Below are positions 12,276-25,123 of a stretch of DNA of 64,000 bases, piece by piece. The stretch covers positions 2,189,236 to 2,253,235 of the forward strand of contig JAQFVV010000156.1 of NCBI GenBank assembly GCA_028023455.1, read 5' to 3'. The stretch's first letter is position 1. Every line of letters starts with the position of its first letter. This DNA is from Epiperipatus broadwayi (lineage: Eukaryota; Onychophora; Udeonychophora; Euonychophora; Peripatidae). The notes beneath the pieces were generated by a model that was not told the origin of the DNA, made no database searches, and worked only from the letters and a program-made list of their open reading frames with translations. The translations under genes and the position numbers were made by a program.

Positions 12276-12820
12276 GTAATGATATTTTTAATTTTTTAAA
12301 AAAATATATGTTTATTTATTATACCTTTTTGTGGATTAGTTTTTGACTATTTGAAGGGGGGGGGGTCTTTTAATTTTACATATCTACAATGCAATGCTAA
12401 AATTGAGATGTTAGGATAAATTATTATGGGGGTTGCAGGCAATAACAAGTTATCACTGATGATGTTTGTCACCATTTGATCATGGTACCATGTTGCCTAA
12501 TGACTTAACATACATAAAGTAGCTATTTGTAAGTTATATTTTGTATCATCATTGTATTGATAATAAATAAATTAAAGATACTGATGGTTGTGCAATAATA
12601 TTGAGGAGTATGAATTATTTTGCATGTTTCCATTTCACTTTATTTGCATTATACATAAATGATTTTTTTTTTTTTCAATTTTAAACTAAAATTAATTTTT
12701 TACTATCACAAGTTAATTTACTATCTGTGTGGTATTGCTGTCAGTTGATTTAATTGGAAAATTTAAGTTTAAAAATTTTTCTAAAGACATTCAATATTTA
12801 ATGTTAGTTGAGGGAAATAG

Positions 12821-14101
12821 TTGGTTCTTTTACAATAGCGTGTTGAAACCATCGGAGGCCGTTATTTCTATGATAGCGCACAGAAATATACCATTTAGGT
12901 GGCCTCCGCCGCTATCGAACGTTCTATTTCTAATGCGTAAGCCTAGAAATAGTCCGTTGATATGGGGGGGGGCATTTCACTTTTGGTTACAGTATTGTCT
13001 GAGGGTGGCTGGAATTCCGATTGTCAAAACTATTTTAATATTCATTAAGACTACCTCCCCCTCTATCTCGCATGTTTTAGGAAGGTCTACTAACAATTAT
13101 CAGCAGAGTCTCATGCTTCCCTAGCCCCCATTTCCTGCTGAAAAAAATGGGCCAAGTGTACTTAAAAGCGCGATTCCTATCAAATCACGCTCTAAGTCAC
13201 GTTTCGTGCGAGAACAACTGCGAGCTGATTAATCGAATGGCTGCTGGAACTGGGTTATCAAACAAAACAAGCTTGAAGCTGCATGCCTGCTGTTTTTTGT
13301 TTTTTTTTCCCCTGAAGAGCCCAAAAAGTTGCTTTTAACTGCCATATATATTGATGGTTTTTTGGGGAATTACCGTCAAAACTTGGTCAACCTTCGAGTT
13401 GTTGGCGTTCCGTTCTGTTAGCAATTGGAAACACCCTCCCCCATCCCTTTCCCCCTCTCCCATAGTTGTACTTTGGCTTGTAAATGTTACCGTTAAACGG
13501 ACAATAGATTTATTTATAATTTTTTAAAATAAAACAACAAAACAAACCAAAAAAAAAAAAAGAAGAAGTTGAATCGGCTGATTTTTTTGTCATACAATAC
13601 GGAACCGAAAATATAAAGGGTTTAATGAGAAGAATAAAAACAAATAAAAAATTGGTAACTACTTTTTAAAATTCATTTTTAATCAATGTTTTTTTTTGGG
13701 GGGGGTGTTCCAAAATCGATTTGATAGCCGCCGTACTTTTTAAATATGATAAACAACACAACAAAACAACAAAAAAATACATAAACCGAAAAAAAAAACC
13801 CGGCCCCTTTGAAAATATAAATAATGAAAAGAATCAAAAAAAAAAATTAAGTACTTTTTTTGTAAATTCATTTATTTGTAATTTTTTTTATGCATTTGTT
13901 TTTTTTTTTTTTTTTTGTTTGTGTTTAAAAAATTTGATTTGATATTACTTTTATAAATGTGATAATTAAAAAAAAAAAAAAACCAAAGCCAACCAAAAAA
14001 AAAAAAAGAAGAAACCCGGCCCCGGCAACATTATATTTATCTTTGTTTACAAACCAACCCCGCCCTCCGGCGGTTTCAACACGCTATTGTAAAACAACCA
14101 A
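12821..14101. mobile_element. Non-autonomous TIR DNA transposon, copy 2
   Basis: Terminal inverted repeats of about 38 bp begin TTGGTTCTTTTACAATAGCG on the left (12821) and end with its complement, with one or two mismatches, at 14101. Shared subterminal blocks and the TTGGTTCT start tie it to the 9337-10852 element. The interior has many A/T runs, G runs at 12964-12972 and 13698-13705, and open frames at 12729-13338 and 13721-13942 that are not recognisable proteins. GC is locally higher than the flanks, as expected for an insertion. Confidence 0.75.
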
Positions 14102-14154
14102 ATAGTTCAACATATAATACAACTAAAATATTATCATCACAAACCTTCTGGAAA

Positions 14155-14360
14155 ATGATAGTGTGGTTGTATTGGTTCAGGAAGATGATGTTAGTATCAT
14201 TGATCGCAAATATATTGAGCACTAAGGTGATGTTAATGTCAGTTGATAGCATTTGTATTGGATAATGAAGTGATGTTAGTGTGATTTGATAACACAAGTA
14301 GTAAATTACTGTCAGTTGAACAGTCTTATTGGGTTACAGGATGATGTTAGTGTCAGTTGT
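14155..14360 (+). repeat. Degenerate minisatellite
   Basis: Four to five loose copies of a unit containing GATGTTAGTGTCAGTTG-like sequence occur at roughly 40-60 bp spacing (for example near 14185, 14228, 14271 and 14342). Units differ by substitutions and indels. It lies between the TIR element and the last MNT exon. No function is suggested. Confidence 0.6.
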
Positions 14361-14711
14361 TCGAAGTTGTACTAACAGCTAACATCATTTTCCATTGCAT
14401 GGAGGAAAGCAATCAAAACTTCTTGCACCTCTTCTGCTGAAAATGTTGTCAATAGGAAAAATACTATTTTTATGAAACTGTCATTTAGATACTCTCCTTT
14501 TATATCCTAATAAAAATGTTTTCATTCATTTTCTACAGTATCTGATCCCTTTTTCTTATTATTTTTATATTGTTGTATGTTGGAATAATAATAAAAAAAT
14601 GTCGAAGAAAGCATATGATTTTATTGAAGTTTATCTCATGAAGATAGTATAAGGATATGGATAAAAAAGTTTGAGGTTCTTAAAATGTCTTTTTTTTTTT
14701 AATTTTTATAG

Positions 14712-15127
14712 GTGCTCAAGTAACTGCATTAATCAAGACCCCTCCAAGTAATGCTGCAGTTAAATCTATGACTCCATTACGATCTCAAACAATTGGAACT
14801 CTTTCTGCAGGAGTCACCCATCTTGTTACAAACCAAGCTTTACTACCAAATGTTAATCATATAGTCGCTTCTGCAGCATCGATGATGGCACCAGTTACAG
14901 TAATGTCAGCAGCAAATCATGCGACTCAACTTCTACCAACAACACAGATTGGGAAAGTTCTTGCTCAGCCAATGATTAAAACACAGATTCCAGTAGTTCA
15001 GCAGCAATTTCTTCAGCCATCTAGGACAACACAATCTGTGGTGAAGCCGGTGGTGGTTGTTGCTGTCCCTAATGTGACAACCACGACTGCTCCAGCAGTA
15101 CAAGTTAGTGTTCCGGTCACTCACTGA
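14712..15127 (+). CDS. MNT: MNT orthologue, terminal coding exon
   Basis: The exon continues the phase-1 frame (G-A-Q-V-T-A-L-I-K-T) and runs 138 codons to TGA at 15125-15127. It is rich in Val, Thr, Gln and Ala, with a run VVKPVVVVAVPNV near the end and the C-terminus VSVPVTH. Vertebrate MNT likewise ends in a Val/Thr/Gln/Pro-rich tail. The acceptor is TTTTTATAG ending at 14711. Together the three exons encode 417 residues of the C-terminal part without a single in-frame stop, which supports the splice model. The order and phase of the exons are seen; the MNT identity comes from the zipper exon. Confidence 0.88.
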
Positions 15128-15840
15128 CATGAGGCTTTCATAAATAACTATAATAGATTATTTTTTATAATGTCATAAGTTACATTCGTGAAAAATAACA
15201 TTGTTACTTTCAAGGATGATAGGCATCTGCTTATCAATGCTGTTCTAACAAAAACATTGTGGAGAGTCCAAATTTATTTCTAAATTTTTTTATGTTTATT
15301 TACATAAAATTTAAAGAAACAAAATGAAATTTAATGTGCTTACATAGGCTATCAGAAATAGCTTTTTTTTTACCATGGTTATTTATGCATTGTAATGATG
15401 TAAAGGGCTCGTTATTAAAGTATAAGCAGTAGCTCTAAATATTAAGATGCCAAAATAAATTAATTAAAGGAGGTGGTGGGCAATAATCAAGTGTTATTGC
15501 TTGGTTGTTATACCCTGTTGCTAATTATTTAAATCTGTCTTTGACAGAGAATTTAATATGCATAACTATATTTCTTTCATGCTTTATTTGCATTAATTTT
15601 TAATTAAAAAGAAGGGTGTAGAGTATCTTACTCCATGCTTAGAGCTTTTAAAGTTTTTTGTTAAATGTGATGAAATGATACTAAGTCTGTCTTCGAATAT
15701 TGGAGGTAGTTCTTAGCTTTTATATTGTATAAAAGTTTGCAAAAATTATATTCGTCAATAAATTGTTTTCATTGTGTAAATGTGTATCATATGTAAGTAC
15801 TGTGTGAATGCCAAATAAAATTGCAATTTTATTTTTTGCC
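15128..15840 (+). other. MNT 3' UTR with candidate poly(A) signals
   Basis: AT-rich sequence follows the stop codon. AATAAA hexamers occur at 15454-15459, 15757-15762 and 15814-15819. The last is followed by T-rich and GT-rich sequence (TTTTATTTTTTGCC, TTTTGTGGT), a plausible cleavage context near 15835. Further AATAAA motifs exist downstream (for example near 19650), so a longer UTR cannot be excluded. Confidence 0.55.
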
Positions 15841-16590
15841 ACATTTTGTGGTAATGGAAATATCCTAAGGACTTCTCTTGTCCTTAATCTGTTGTGTATT
15901 GTGATAATATTTTGCTAAACTATTAAAAAGTGATTTGTTTATTTTTTTAATTTTATAATGGAGAAAATTAATAGCAACCAGTGATAACTTAAGAATAATT
16001 TCATCATTCGCCTGGATTAATTAGCATTTTATTTCTTTTAATTAATAAGTATATAATGTACATATTTGACAGTTGTAAATATAAAAATTAGAATCCCTCT
16101 CTTCAAAACAAAAATGATGTATGCAAAGTGGTATTTATTGTTAAATGTAAATAATGTGTATTCATGCCTGTATATGTATACATTTATTAGTTTGTGTGTG
16201 TGTTTATTAAATTCCCATTTGTTTATGAAATAGATTTCCAAAATATTTTTTGCAATGGTAGAAAAAGTATAGTTACAATTTGAACAAACATTATGATAAT
16301 TTTTTTCTGTTACTGAAATTCAAATATTTATGTGATAAATTTATAACTTAATTTTTGCCATTAGACATCTTAACTAAACACACATGAGTATATACATATA
16401 CCCATATATATTTCACTTGATGGTATTTTTATAAAACTATTATGTTGTCTTTCTTATATACTTTTATCTGACTGAACTGAATATAAAATATAATCAATTT
16501 TATAGACAACTTTATGTTTAAATAATAAATGTTATTTTCATCAAACCAATTTTCATTCAAAATTGAACCTTGTCAAGATGTTATAATAAT
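15841..16590. other. Intergenic, nothing recognised
   Basis: AT-rich sequence with short TATA and TGTG simple repeats. An open frame on the - strand at 16038-16241 has no recognisable motif. No RNA gene or clear repeat was identified. Confidence 0.5.
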
Positions 16591-16639
16591 TCAAAAATGT
16601 CACGTGATTTACATATTATCTTAGCACACCATCTACTGG

Positions 16640-16925
16640 TCAATCTTAACTTTAAAAATGTTTTTATATTTTCCAATTTTTATTTAATGTCCATTTTCCT
16701 CACAAATTTACTGACCCTTGTACTAAATTCATACATTTCTCTTTATTTTCTTGTATATACATTGTTTCATATACTTTTCTTTCTTTATAATCTTTACAAT
16801 ATTTGATAACTTCAATACTTTCTTCACATTTCATAATATGCCCTGTTTCTAAAAAATGACAAAATGGTCCTGACTTAATATCTTTTTTATTTATTGCTCT
16901 GTCATGCTCTTTACCTTTTTTTTAT
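16640..16925 (-). pseudogene. Penelope-like GIY-YIG endonuclease C-terminal fragment
   Basis: On the - strand one frame reads KEHDRAINKKDIKSGPFCHF, then LETGHIMKCEESIEVIKYCK, then DYKERKVYETMYIQENKEKC, and on to GKWTLNKNWKI with one internal stop. KEH followed by GPF..HFLETGH...VI....DYKER...E..YI is the typical C-terminal half of the endonuclease domain of Penelope-like retroelements. The same protein type is encoded at 31660-31857. The GIY-YIG motif half and the reverse transcriptase are not visible here, so this is a truncated relic. Flanking sequence holds CCAGTAGATGG (complement strand), also found beside the 31-32 kb element. Confidence 0.65.
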
Positions 16926-17880
16926 CTTACCCATATATATATGTACACATATGTGTATAATTACATTTGGTAAGCAATTCAAATCAAAACAACACTCTCT
17001 ATATAGTAGTGATGTTTAGTGGTTTACATTTGGTAAGCTTTTTTCATATTTTCTTGTTCGATGATAGATTATTGTGAAATAAACAATTGTAATTTGCTAT
17101 TACTTGATATTCCTATATTGCAATTTCTTCTATTTTAGTTTTACATATTAAAAGATTTCAATCTATTGATGGCTTCACAATACTACCTAGCATTTATTTT
17201 TTTAATTTGAATTAGTTCACAAATAAATGCAAATCTATACTATATATTAAACTGTCATTAGGGAGCAAGAACCATTTTCTAAAAAATCAAATGTGCATTT
17301 TTGATTCTAATTTGAATATTAAAATTTGTAAAACATCAAAAAATGCATTTTTAAATTAAAATCATAGTTAATAATTTAGTCCTGTCAAAGATAATTCGTA
17401 AGTGATTTATTTATAGTTTTTAAGACTAAAATTTTTTACTAAATTTGACAAAAAGATTGAGTAATAATTATAAGTCTCTGTTCTTTATGCATTGTTCTTT
17501 ATATACATTTAAATATTTCCATCAAGTCTTCAAAATTATATTATTATAAGGCAATACTCCCAAGACTTTGTCCTTAATTTTTTAATTATTATTTAGATAC
17601 ATTTTGGTTATTCTTTGGTAGTCACTCTCTGAAACTTTAATATTGCTTATATAATAACAGTTATATGTAAGGTAACATAATATAATCCCTGACAATAGAA
17701 ATTAATAACAGTTTTCAAAAGCTGAAAAATTAAAAATTTAAAACAATTATAAATTTCAAAATTTAGCATTTCATATGAGATCATTTAAAATATAAAGGGA
17801 TAACATAGATTGTGTATAATGTAATTTTAAAATTAATGAACAGTGTATTAATAAGAATATAGTTTTTATATGCTTAGACT
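16926..17880. other. Intergenic, nothing recognised
   Basis: AT-rich DNA. TACATTTGGTAAGC occurs twice (about 16963 and 17025). No gene, RNA or transposon ends were identified. Confidence 0.5.
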
Positions 17881-17909
17881 TCCAAGAGCTGTTATTTTTT
17901 CTCTTTTCT

Positions 17910-18110
17910 AGAGCCATCTATTGCAAGTTTGAGGACTGGATAGCAGATGCTTATGCTAGATGCGTAAGAGCATTTGTTTAAGCTGTGAATTGTTGTCTTC
18001 AACTGACGAAGGCAAAAGCTAGAAACCAGATAGTCTGGAATATGAATTTTCTGGCACTATACCATCTGGTGTCTATTGATTGCAGAAACTTTTGTAATAG
18101 ATGGCTTTGG
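17910..18110 (+). repeat. Dispersed repeat carrying a hammerhead-ribozyme-like relic
   Basis: From about 17990 the sequence reads TTCAACTGACGAAGGCAAAA, followed by GCTAGAAACC and the hairpin CCAGA-TAG-TCTGG. CTGACGA and GAAA are hammerhead core elements, separated by a short GGC/GCT stem with an AAAA loop. A diverged homologue lies at about 53325-53420, sharing GTCTGGAA and GCACT.TACNATCTNGTGNCTATTGA. The ends AGCCATCTATTGCAA (17911) and its approximate complement near 18090-18105 form a loose inverted repeat. It is probably a non-coding retroelement fragment. Confidence 0.5.
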
Positions 18111-18419
18111 AAGAATATGAAGGTATTCAACACATAAATATATGTGGGGTTTAATATATTAAAAAAATTAGCGAGGAGGGGCAAGGTTATACATTTTATC
18201 CTGTATAATATTTACATTCAAAAATCCCAATTTTAATCTCAAAATTATGAATAAACTAATAAACATGCAAACAGTGTGAAAATGAAAAATGGAGTAGCAT
18301 GGGCATGCCCAGTAAAACTTGGCATGTGTGGTGAATAATGCCTTCTCCTTTGCTATACTCCTAAGGAGGGACTGATGAAGAGATCTTTGCCTTGCAATGA
18401 TCTATTTAATGGCTATTTT

Positions 18420-21400
18420 ATATGTAGTACCATATACTGTTATTCATATTTATATAACTTACAATACAGTATATGTCATATCATTGTTCTAAGAGTAATC
18501 AAAAGACATCTAAATAAATACAAAGAGTTAGGGTATTCCTCTATGTTTTGATGGAGACTAGTAGTTGGTTTTTTAAAACAGTAGTAAAATTTGCCTTATT
18601 TTCAAGGTTGCTAAAATTATTTGGGTTAATTTTAAGATGAGATTTGAATTCATACTTTTGTAATATGAATAAGCAATAAAATAATGATTATTTAAAGATA
18701 AAATATTAAGAAAATTTTTTTCTGCAATCTTTTTTCAAACGACATCAAAAGCCAGCAATTTTATACATTATGGCCGAGGTTGTTTTTTTTTGTTTTTAAT
18801 TAAAAAGCTGAAAAAATAACTAACAGTTTTTTTAAATAAAATTTTGTAAATAAAGTAATATAGATTTTAAATATATAGTTGGAAATGAATTTATAATTTA
18901 GATTGCTTTGAATATATAATACATGTGGATATATATATATGATGTGAATAGCTCCAAATTCTATCCGGAATAACTAATGACCGATTAAAAGGTTTTTTTT
19001 CTTTTTCTATTTGGCATTTCTGAATAAAGATTGTTAAATTTTTTATAAACAGAATTCAGTCTAATAACTCAAAAAAAAAAAAAAGTTTTAAATAATTTAT
19101 ATATAGTCTAGGCCGCCACTTAATGTTTTATACATCACATTGGAAGAATAGTTTCTAAGCCGGTTCATTTAATCTTATCTCATTTAACATTTATTCTTGG
19201 AATGGAAATGAGATAAAGTGCTTCTGTACCAATCATCTGAGCTATTTGTATAAGTATATACCTGTGTCAGTACATATTTAATTTTATAAAGAGAGGGAAG
19301 GATATATATATAAACTACATGATTGTACATAAAATTTATCTACCATTTGCTTTCAGACCAAAATATAATAAATATTTATATTTTGAACATATACTGTCCA
19401 TATTTAATTATTGATTGTTTGATTAATGAAATTAAGAAATAAGGTATTTTTTATTGTTATGGGGAAAAAAATTTTTAAACGCTATTTTTTTTTTGAAATG
19501 GCATTTGTACAAACTTTTATTTTAGATTATTAATAAGTTTATACTTATTTTTGCATGATTTTATAAAGTGTTATGTTTTGTTGATGCTTTTTTATATCTA
19601 TTACTACTTTGTGTGTGTGTGTCTGTAATTTATTTATATTTTGAAAATAAAGATACTAATCTTCCACTGATGCCAACAAAAATTTTGTAATCTTCAAATT
19701 TATAAAGTGATTGATATCTTTTTTATGTTGTTGTAATTGGGACCATAAATTTTGTCAGAAAAAATCATGAAGTATCTGCTTTACAGCTTAGAGGAAGATA
19801 CAATGCAATATTTTTTCCCCCATAAATACAAGCAAATACCCAAATTTATATCTTTTCTGGCATGTTTGTAGATTCATTTTATTCCTTCCTGCTTCCAATT
19901 CTTGGATTTTTTTATATTTATATTTAATAGTCTACAATTTCTTATTGATGCAAAGGAAATGTCTCATCAAATTTTCTACCTTAGTTGCAGTGAGGTAGAT
20001 AGCAGGCAAGTTTATCAGTGAATATTATATATATTTAATTCATAATTATAGTAATAAACATTTCCCGTCAATGAAAAGTACTAATAAAAGACCAGCTTAT
20101 TTGTAGTTAAACTAAAAAACAAAGTGGCTTTTTAAAAAAAAAATGAATTAATTTATTTAAACTTAAACAGCCTGTTGCCAATCAGTTATTCATCCAATAA
20201 TGGTTGGCAAATAGATAATTAGCTAGAAGGTAAGGAGTCCCAGATTAATCTGGGTTGGTCATGAAAATGTCTACACCGACTATAAAAATTTTAAAAATAT
20301 GATATGGACTGCCTTCATCGCTAATGACTATGGTGTTTTACTCCTACCTGCACTGAGCTTATTACCTTTATCTTAATATGTAAATGTATATTCTAAATGC
20401 ATGGCCATTGAAATTTATTTAAATATGAGATTTTTTTTTTTTTGTTATTGTTGTTGTTTTCTTGTAAAAATTATGGATATTTTAAATATTTTTGTTTTAT
20501 ATATTTGTATTTTTCAAAGTTTTATTATTTGTTTATAATCTATTTTTAATACTACCTCAGCTTATGGAAGGCTTTGTTGGAATTTTTTTTAACAACATTG
20601 GTTGCATTACTCTCCATCATGTTTTTTTTTTTTATTATCCCATCCTTCCTTACTCCAGTTGATGACCTTTGCATCAAATGCAGGGTCTCAAAATAGATTT
20701 TATTAATTGGTGTATAAAGTTCCTTAATATATGCTTCTGTTTATATATATTACAAATCTGCATAGGGTAAATAAAGGAACTTATGTCACGCTGACATTAA
20801 ACAAATGAATTCATTTTTCATTTATTTTTAAATTCTGAATTATTTGTACATATTTCACTTCATCAGCTTGTTGTTATGAAGCAATACCATTATTTGATGG
20901 TATGGATAAATTAATAAAAAAAATTCCAAAAGTGGACAAGGTAAATTATATTACCCTTAAATATTCCAGATTCTTTTTGCATTTTGGATGTAAATGTATT
21001 GTATATTAGAATTTGAATCATGAAATTGTTAATAAATGTGTCAATTATTCCTATATTTGTTTTTGTGTCATTATATTTTATATATACATTTATGCACACA
21101 TCACTTCGCCTTATAGTTTTGAAATGATTTACTCTTAAATTATATTAAAATGCATGGAATACTAATCTATTATAATAATTTTAGTTCCCATTTTTATCAT
21201 ATTCTTTTATTAGATCTTTTTAATGCTGATGTTAGTGGTGGATTCAATTGGTTGTTTATCTTATTATAATAAAATAACTATAACTATATAAGATTTGCCT
21301 ATATTAATATTTTATAATCACATTTATATTGTTTATGGCTTTAAAACAGTTATTTCAAGTGCATTTCTATAAACTTGCCATGATTTATTTATACTAAGCT

Positions 21401-21940
21401 GTTAGTTATTTAGCATGCTATGAATTTCTAAAAACTTTAGTTTTCTTTTTTATAAATGTTTCACGTTTTTATTTGTGATGTTTATTCAAGAACACCTTTA
21501 GTGAAACATTTGGAAACAAAATACCTTCATAGGCAAATATGCTCTTAAAAAAAAAATTAAATTTTACAATAGTGATTTATTATTTTAATTTTTATCAATA
21601 ATTATTTTTATTAAATATTTTATATAATACAACTTGCAGTACTAATGATTTTTCCAGATCAATAATTCAAGGAATGCATTTTTTATCCTTTCTTTATACA
21701 TTTACAATGTAAAGTATCATAAGTCATTAGAAACCTAAATAATAAAAATTCTAATATCTATTGGATAAATTTTTTAAATATGTACTGCATATTACATGAA
21801 AATTATATATCTGGGTAGTTTTTTATGTTTACAAATTATTTTTATCACTATTTAAAAACATAAAAAAAATATAAAAATAGCTTATAATATACACTTTGAC
21901 CAGAACAGATATTTTAAACTAAACCACCCAATAATCGTTT
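18420..21940. other. Gene-poor AT-rich stretch
   Basis: About 3.5 kb with poly(A)/poly(T) runs, short AT and GT microsatellites (for example TGTGTGTGTGT near 19610) and no recognisable protein. AAAATAAAGATACTAATC near 19645 could be a distal poly(A) signal of MNT but nothing else supports it. A 14-bp palindrome CCAGATTAATCTGG occurs near 20242. No mobile element could be assigned. Confidence 0.5.
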
Positions 21941-21949
21941 ATCATCATC

Positions 21950-22105
21950 ATTTTCAACCATTGTCAATCCACTGCAGGATGGTCTGCCCAAATGTAATCC
22001 GTCTCCGATCTCTAGCCCTCTTCTCCACAACACTCCCGCACACTTTCTCCATTCATTTCACATGTAATCTCTTCTAGCAATATGTCCAGCCCAACTCCAT
22101 ATATA
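21950..22105 (-). pseudogene. LINE ORF2 3'-end fragment
   Basis: The - strand reads WAGHIAR-like, then scattered RRG and GRPSC residues, then SGLTMVENDDD near the end, resembling the extreme C-terminal tail of APE-type LINE polyproteins (GW.GHI.R.....GRP..RW). The fragment is about 150 bp, with a GATGATGATGATAA stretch as a possible tail repeat. Assignment to a clade is not possible and the match is short. Confidence 0.4.
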
Positions 22106-23040
22106 TATATCACTATATTTATTTATATGAATTAAATAAACTTAATTTACAACCATTATATTTTTTTAACTACCACTTATTTCAAAAAATTGTTTATTGA
22201 CTACACAAAATGGTTCTAAATCATTCTTTATTATATAGAAATAATTACATATTTTTATAAACAAAAATAAATTTAAAAATTAAATGTTTTGCCAATTTTT
22301 AAAATAATGTACATAAACAGTGTAATATGGTCAATGAAAAGATTTATTTAAAATTTTGATAATTAACGCTTTGCTTATAATTAAAGTGAAAGACGGAAAC
22401 CTCGCATGAGCATTTTAGAATACTTATGTGACAGCCAATCAGATGTAATGATGACTGTATAGGGAGCTCTCAAGTCACAACCCAAGACAGATTTTATAAG
22501 AAAAAGATGGTTCCACCTTTTTCTTTACTTAAATTTCTATATATATATAAACCAGTCTGAAGCATTTTGACTTAAAACTGTGAAGCTTTTAAACATCTTC
22601 ACAATTAACTCGCTGCGAATTATTTCTAAATAACAATGCAAAATCTTTAGATTTACAACAATGCTCAAACTTTAAGACATCTGATGAGTATATTTTCCAT
22701 TATGATATTACTTTTATTAATTATTATGAATATATCGCACAATTTTGAATTTTCCAAAAACAGCAAACAAAATGGATTAAAGATAATTGTCATATATTGT
22801 TGTACAGAGAAATCAAATATGATTGTGAGAACAAAATGTTTAAATAGATCAGCTATGGCTAATGAAATGATCTATTTACTTTTTATATAAAAAAGAAACA
22901 AATGAATTTTTGTGTTCCATATGTATATGGTAAACATAACAAAAGAAAATAGATTAAAAATGAAGTTGGAATTTTAAGATTTATCTGTGAAAAAAATTTT
23001 TTTTAATTAAAGTAAAAATTTCAAATACTGTTTTGATTGT
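22106..23040. other. Intergenic, nothing recognised
   Basis: AT-rich. Around 22400-22480 composition is more balanced and contains a CCAATCAG motif, but no promoter or gene can be supported. The open frame at 22684-22890 has no recognisable features. Confidence 0.45.
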
Positions 23041-23060
23041 AAATTCTTATTTTATAACTT

Positions 23061-24770
23061 TAATGTATATATAAACATTTGAAAAAGAAAAGATTATTCC
23101 ATATTGAGATCTTTAAAACTTGCTAAACATGTTTTTGAGCACTAAGGACAAAATCATAGTACTTAAAACCTGCAGGGTGCATTGTGAAATTAATGTGAAA
23201 AATTAATAACTAATTTAAATATTCCACTTTTTGGACAGTGGAATGTGGTTTTTTTGTTGATAGTGTGGAGGTTATTAGAAATAAACCATACCTCCTTTAT
23301 TTTGTGTTTTCTGTTGTCATGTTCAATGCATACAATGGTTTACCTTTACCGAGTTAAAAATGTGGTCAACCGTGCTCAAGAAAAACTGACTTATGATCAG
23401 AGTTATTCATTGCACATTTATATAGGTATTTATGTTGTGTAACTCTAGTATCAATGATTGCTTGTGATCCCATAGTATACAGCACTACAAAAAGAATTGC
23501 TGCATCCGATTTTATATATACGGGGGGGGGGGTGATCCTAGGACAACCTATCCATTGTATTGTTTAGCCAATCTTTTTTAAAATTGAGTGGGGTTCTTAA
23601 ACTAATATTGTAAGACTTAGAGCAGATCTTTTTCATTTTCCGTGAAAGCAAAGAAATATAAGGCAGACTTATCCTCTGCCTGTTGTGAAGGTAACAGTTT
23701 TATTTTTTTATAAAATTTCTTCGTAATATTAATTAAGGTATGGTTGAATCCTATTTTGCATAGATCTTTGATATAGGTATCGATATTGGCTTTTCAATCT
23801 GCCTCATATGTGTACAGATTTAGGTTTCTATTTAAAAACCTTTAATGCTAGCTAATTTATATGTAGTTGGTGCGTATTGATGAATTGCCCTCTGAATTTC
23901 TAAAGGTTTGATGATCATCTTGTAATACAAATTGTCTCATTGGATATATAGATTCAGGAATCTTTCGAGGCATCTTCATATTCAGTTATCACATGTAAAG
24001 ATGATATTTGTGCTAAATCTTGTCATATATCTAATGAGTTTTTCAGGAGCGCAAATTAGTATGTCCACATGTATAAATTAAGGTGGGTTTAATGGTTAGG
24101 TATTTAGAGTTAACTATCTCTTCAAATTTGACTAAAGTAATGCTATAAATAATACCACTTATTGCCAAGCCCATAGCTATCTTGTAATGTTTGGTTAGAT
24201 AAAGCAGTAATGTCTTTGTCTATCCAAGTTTTAAATATTTTAATATAGAATAATCTTTTCTTTTACAAAGATTCAAACATATTTATATATATACATTACA
24301 ACTAGCAAGAAAAGGAAAAACTTTTCAATTTACAGTACAACATAGATAAACATTTATTATATGACGTCTAAATTGTATAAAACAATTGCAGGGAAGCAGA
24401 AAAGGTTTCTTAGATTCATGTTTAAAATAGATTTTTTCCTAACCATTGTAATATTCACATAAATTAGTCGATTCACAATGCGAAAAAATTATTTGCCAAT
24501 TAAAAATGTGTGGAGACAACAAAAAAATTGCCCCATATGAAGTACAGGATAATATAAATGACAAATATTGGATTATTTCTCACCAATTAAATATAAAAAA
24601 TAGAATAAATTATTTACACAATTTTCATCTTACTTAAATTTCACAATGCACCCCTCAGGTTTTCAATGTTATCATTCTGGCCTTAGTGGTCAAAAGCATG
24701 CTTAACAAGTTTTAAAAACTTCAATATGGGCTAATCCTTATTCAAATGTTCAAACATTAATATATATGCA
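23061..24770 (-). mobile_element. Penelope-like element A, RT relic within inverted arms
   Basis: Arms 23061-23215 and 24601-24770 are reverse complements with moderate divergence; the clearest shared block is GGGTGCATTGTGAAAT and its complement. Between them the - strand encodes broken Penelope-type reverse transcriptase: IAMGLAISGII (24190-24160 region), FEEIV, IKPTLIY, then LCKIGFNHTLINITKKF nearer 23750. G(S/L)P-like SGII followed by a tyrosine-aspartate region and the I.YL...G....LI connector are family hallmarks. Many stops and frameshifts make it non-functional. Inverted placement of the long repeats is known for Penelope elements. A poly(G) run sits at 23522-23532. Confidence 0.6.
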
Positions 24771-25123
24771 TTTTATGGTTTAATAAATATTTTATCACAA
24801 GAAGTTAATACTTGGTTAAGTTATGAGGGCAGCACATTTGACCCATCTATTAAACTAGTAATGTTTTCATTCAAAAGCTTTTCTGTGTGGAATAAATTAT
24901 ATTGAAAATATTTTAAAATGCCTTTTAATTAATTATATATAAATGTTTCATAATTATTTTAAAATTAAAATTTTATTACAAAACCCATTGCTTATTACAT
25001 TTTTGAAATCATACTGGATTTTATTGGAGGTAGGTGAGAGATACTTTTTTAAATTAAAGTAATTAACATTATTGTCATAATCCTTCAGTTATTTTAACTT
25101 CAATCTTTGAAAAACTTTCCTTG

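Larger units (their letters stand above)
12276..14711 (+). other. MNT last intron (2.4 kb)
   Basis: The intron starts GTAATG and ends in TTTTTATAG. It contains the second copy of the TTGGTTCT TIR transposon, a degenerate minisatellite at 14155-14360 and a 10-nt poly(G) run at 12356-12365. A diverged repeat at about 12425-12520 (TTGCAGGCAATAACAAG and beyond) recurs at about 15475-15560. The remaining sequence holds no coding evidence. Confidence 0.75.

Noticed and set aside
14933-15130. Open frame on the - strand opposite the last MNT exon
   Set aside because: It is a shadow of the coding exon; splice phase and continuity support the + strand.
18360-18420. CTGATGA with flanking hairpins as a third hammerhead ribozyme
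   Set aside because: GAAA is missing (GCAA at the matching place) and stem II is not convincing.
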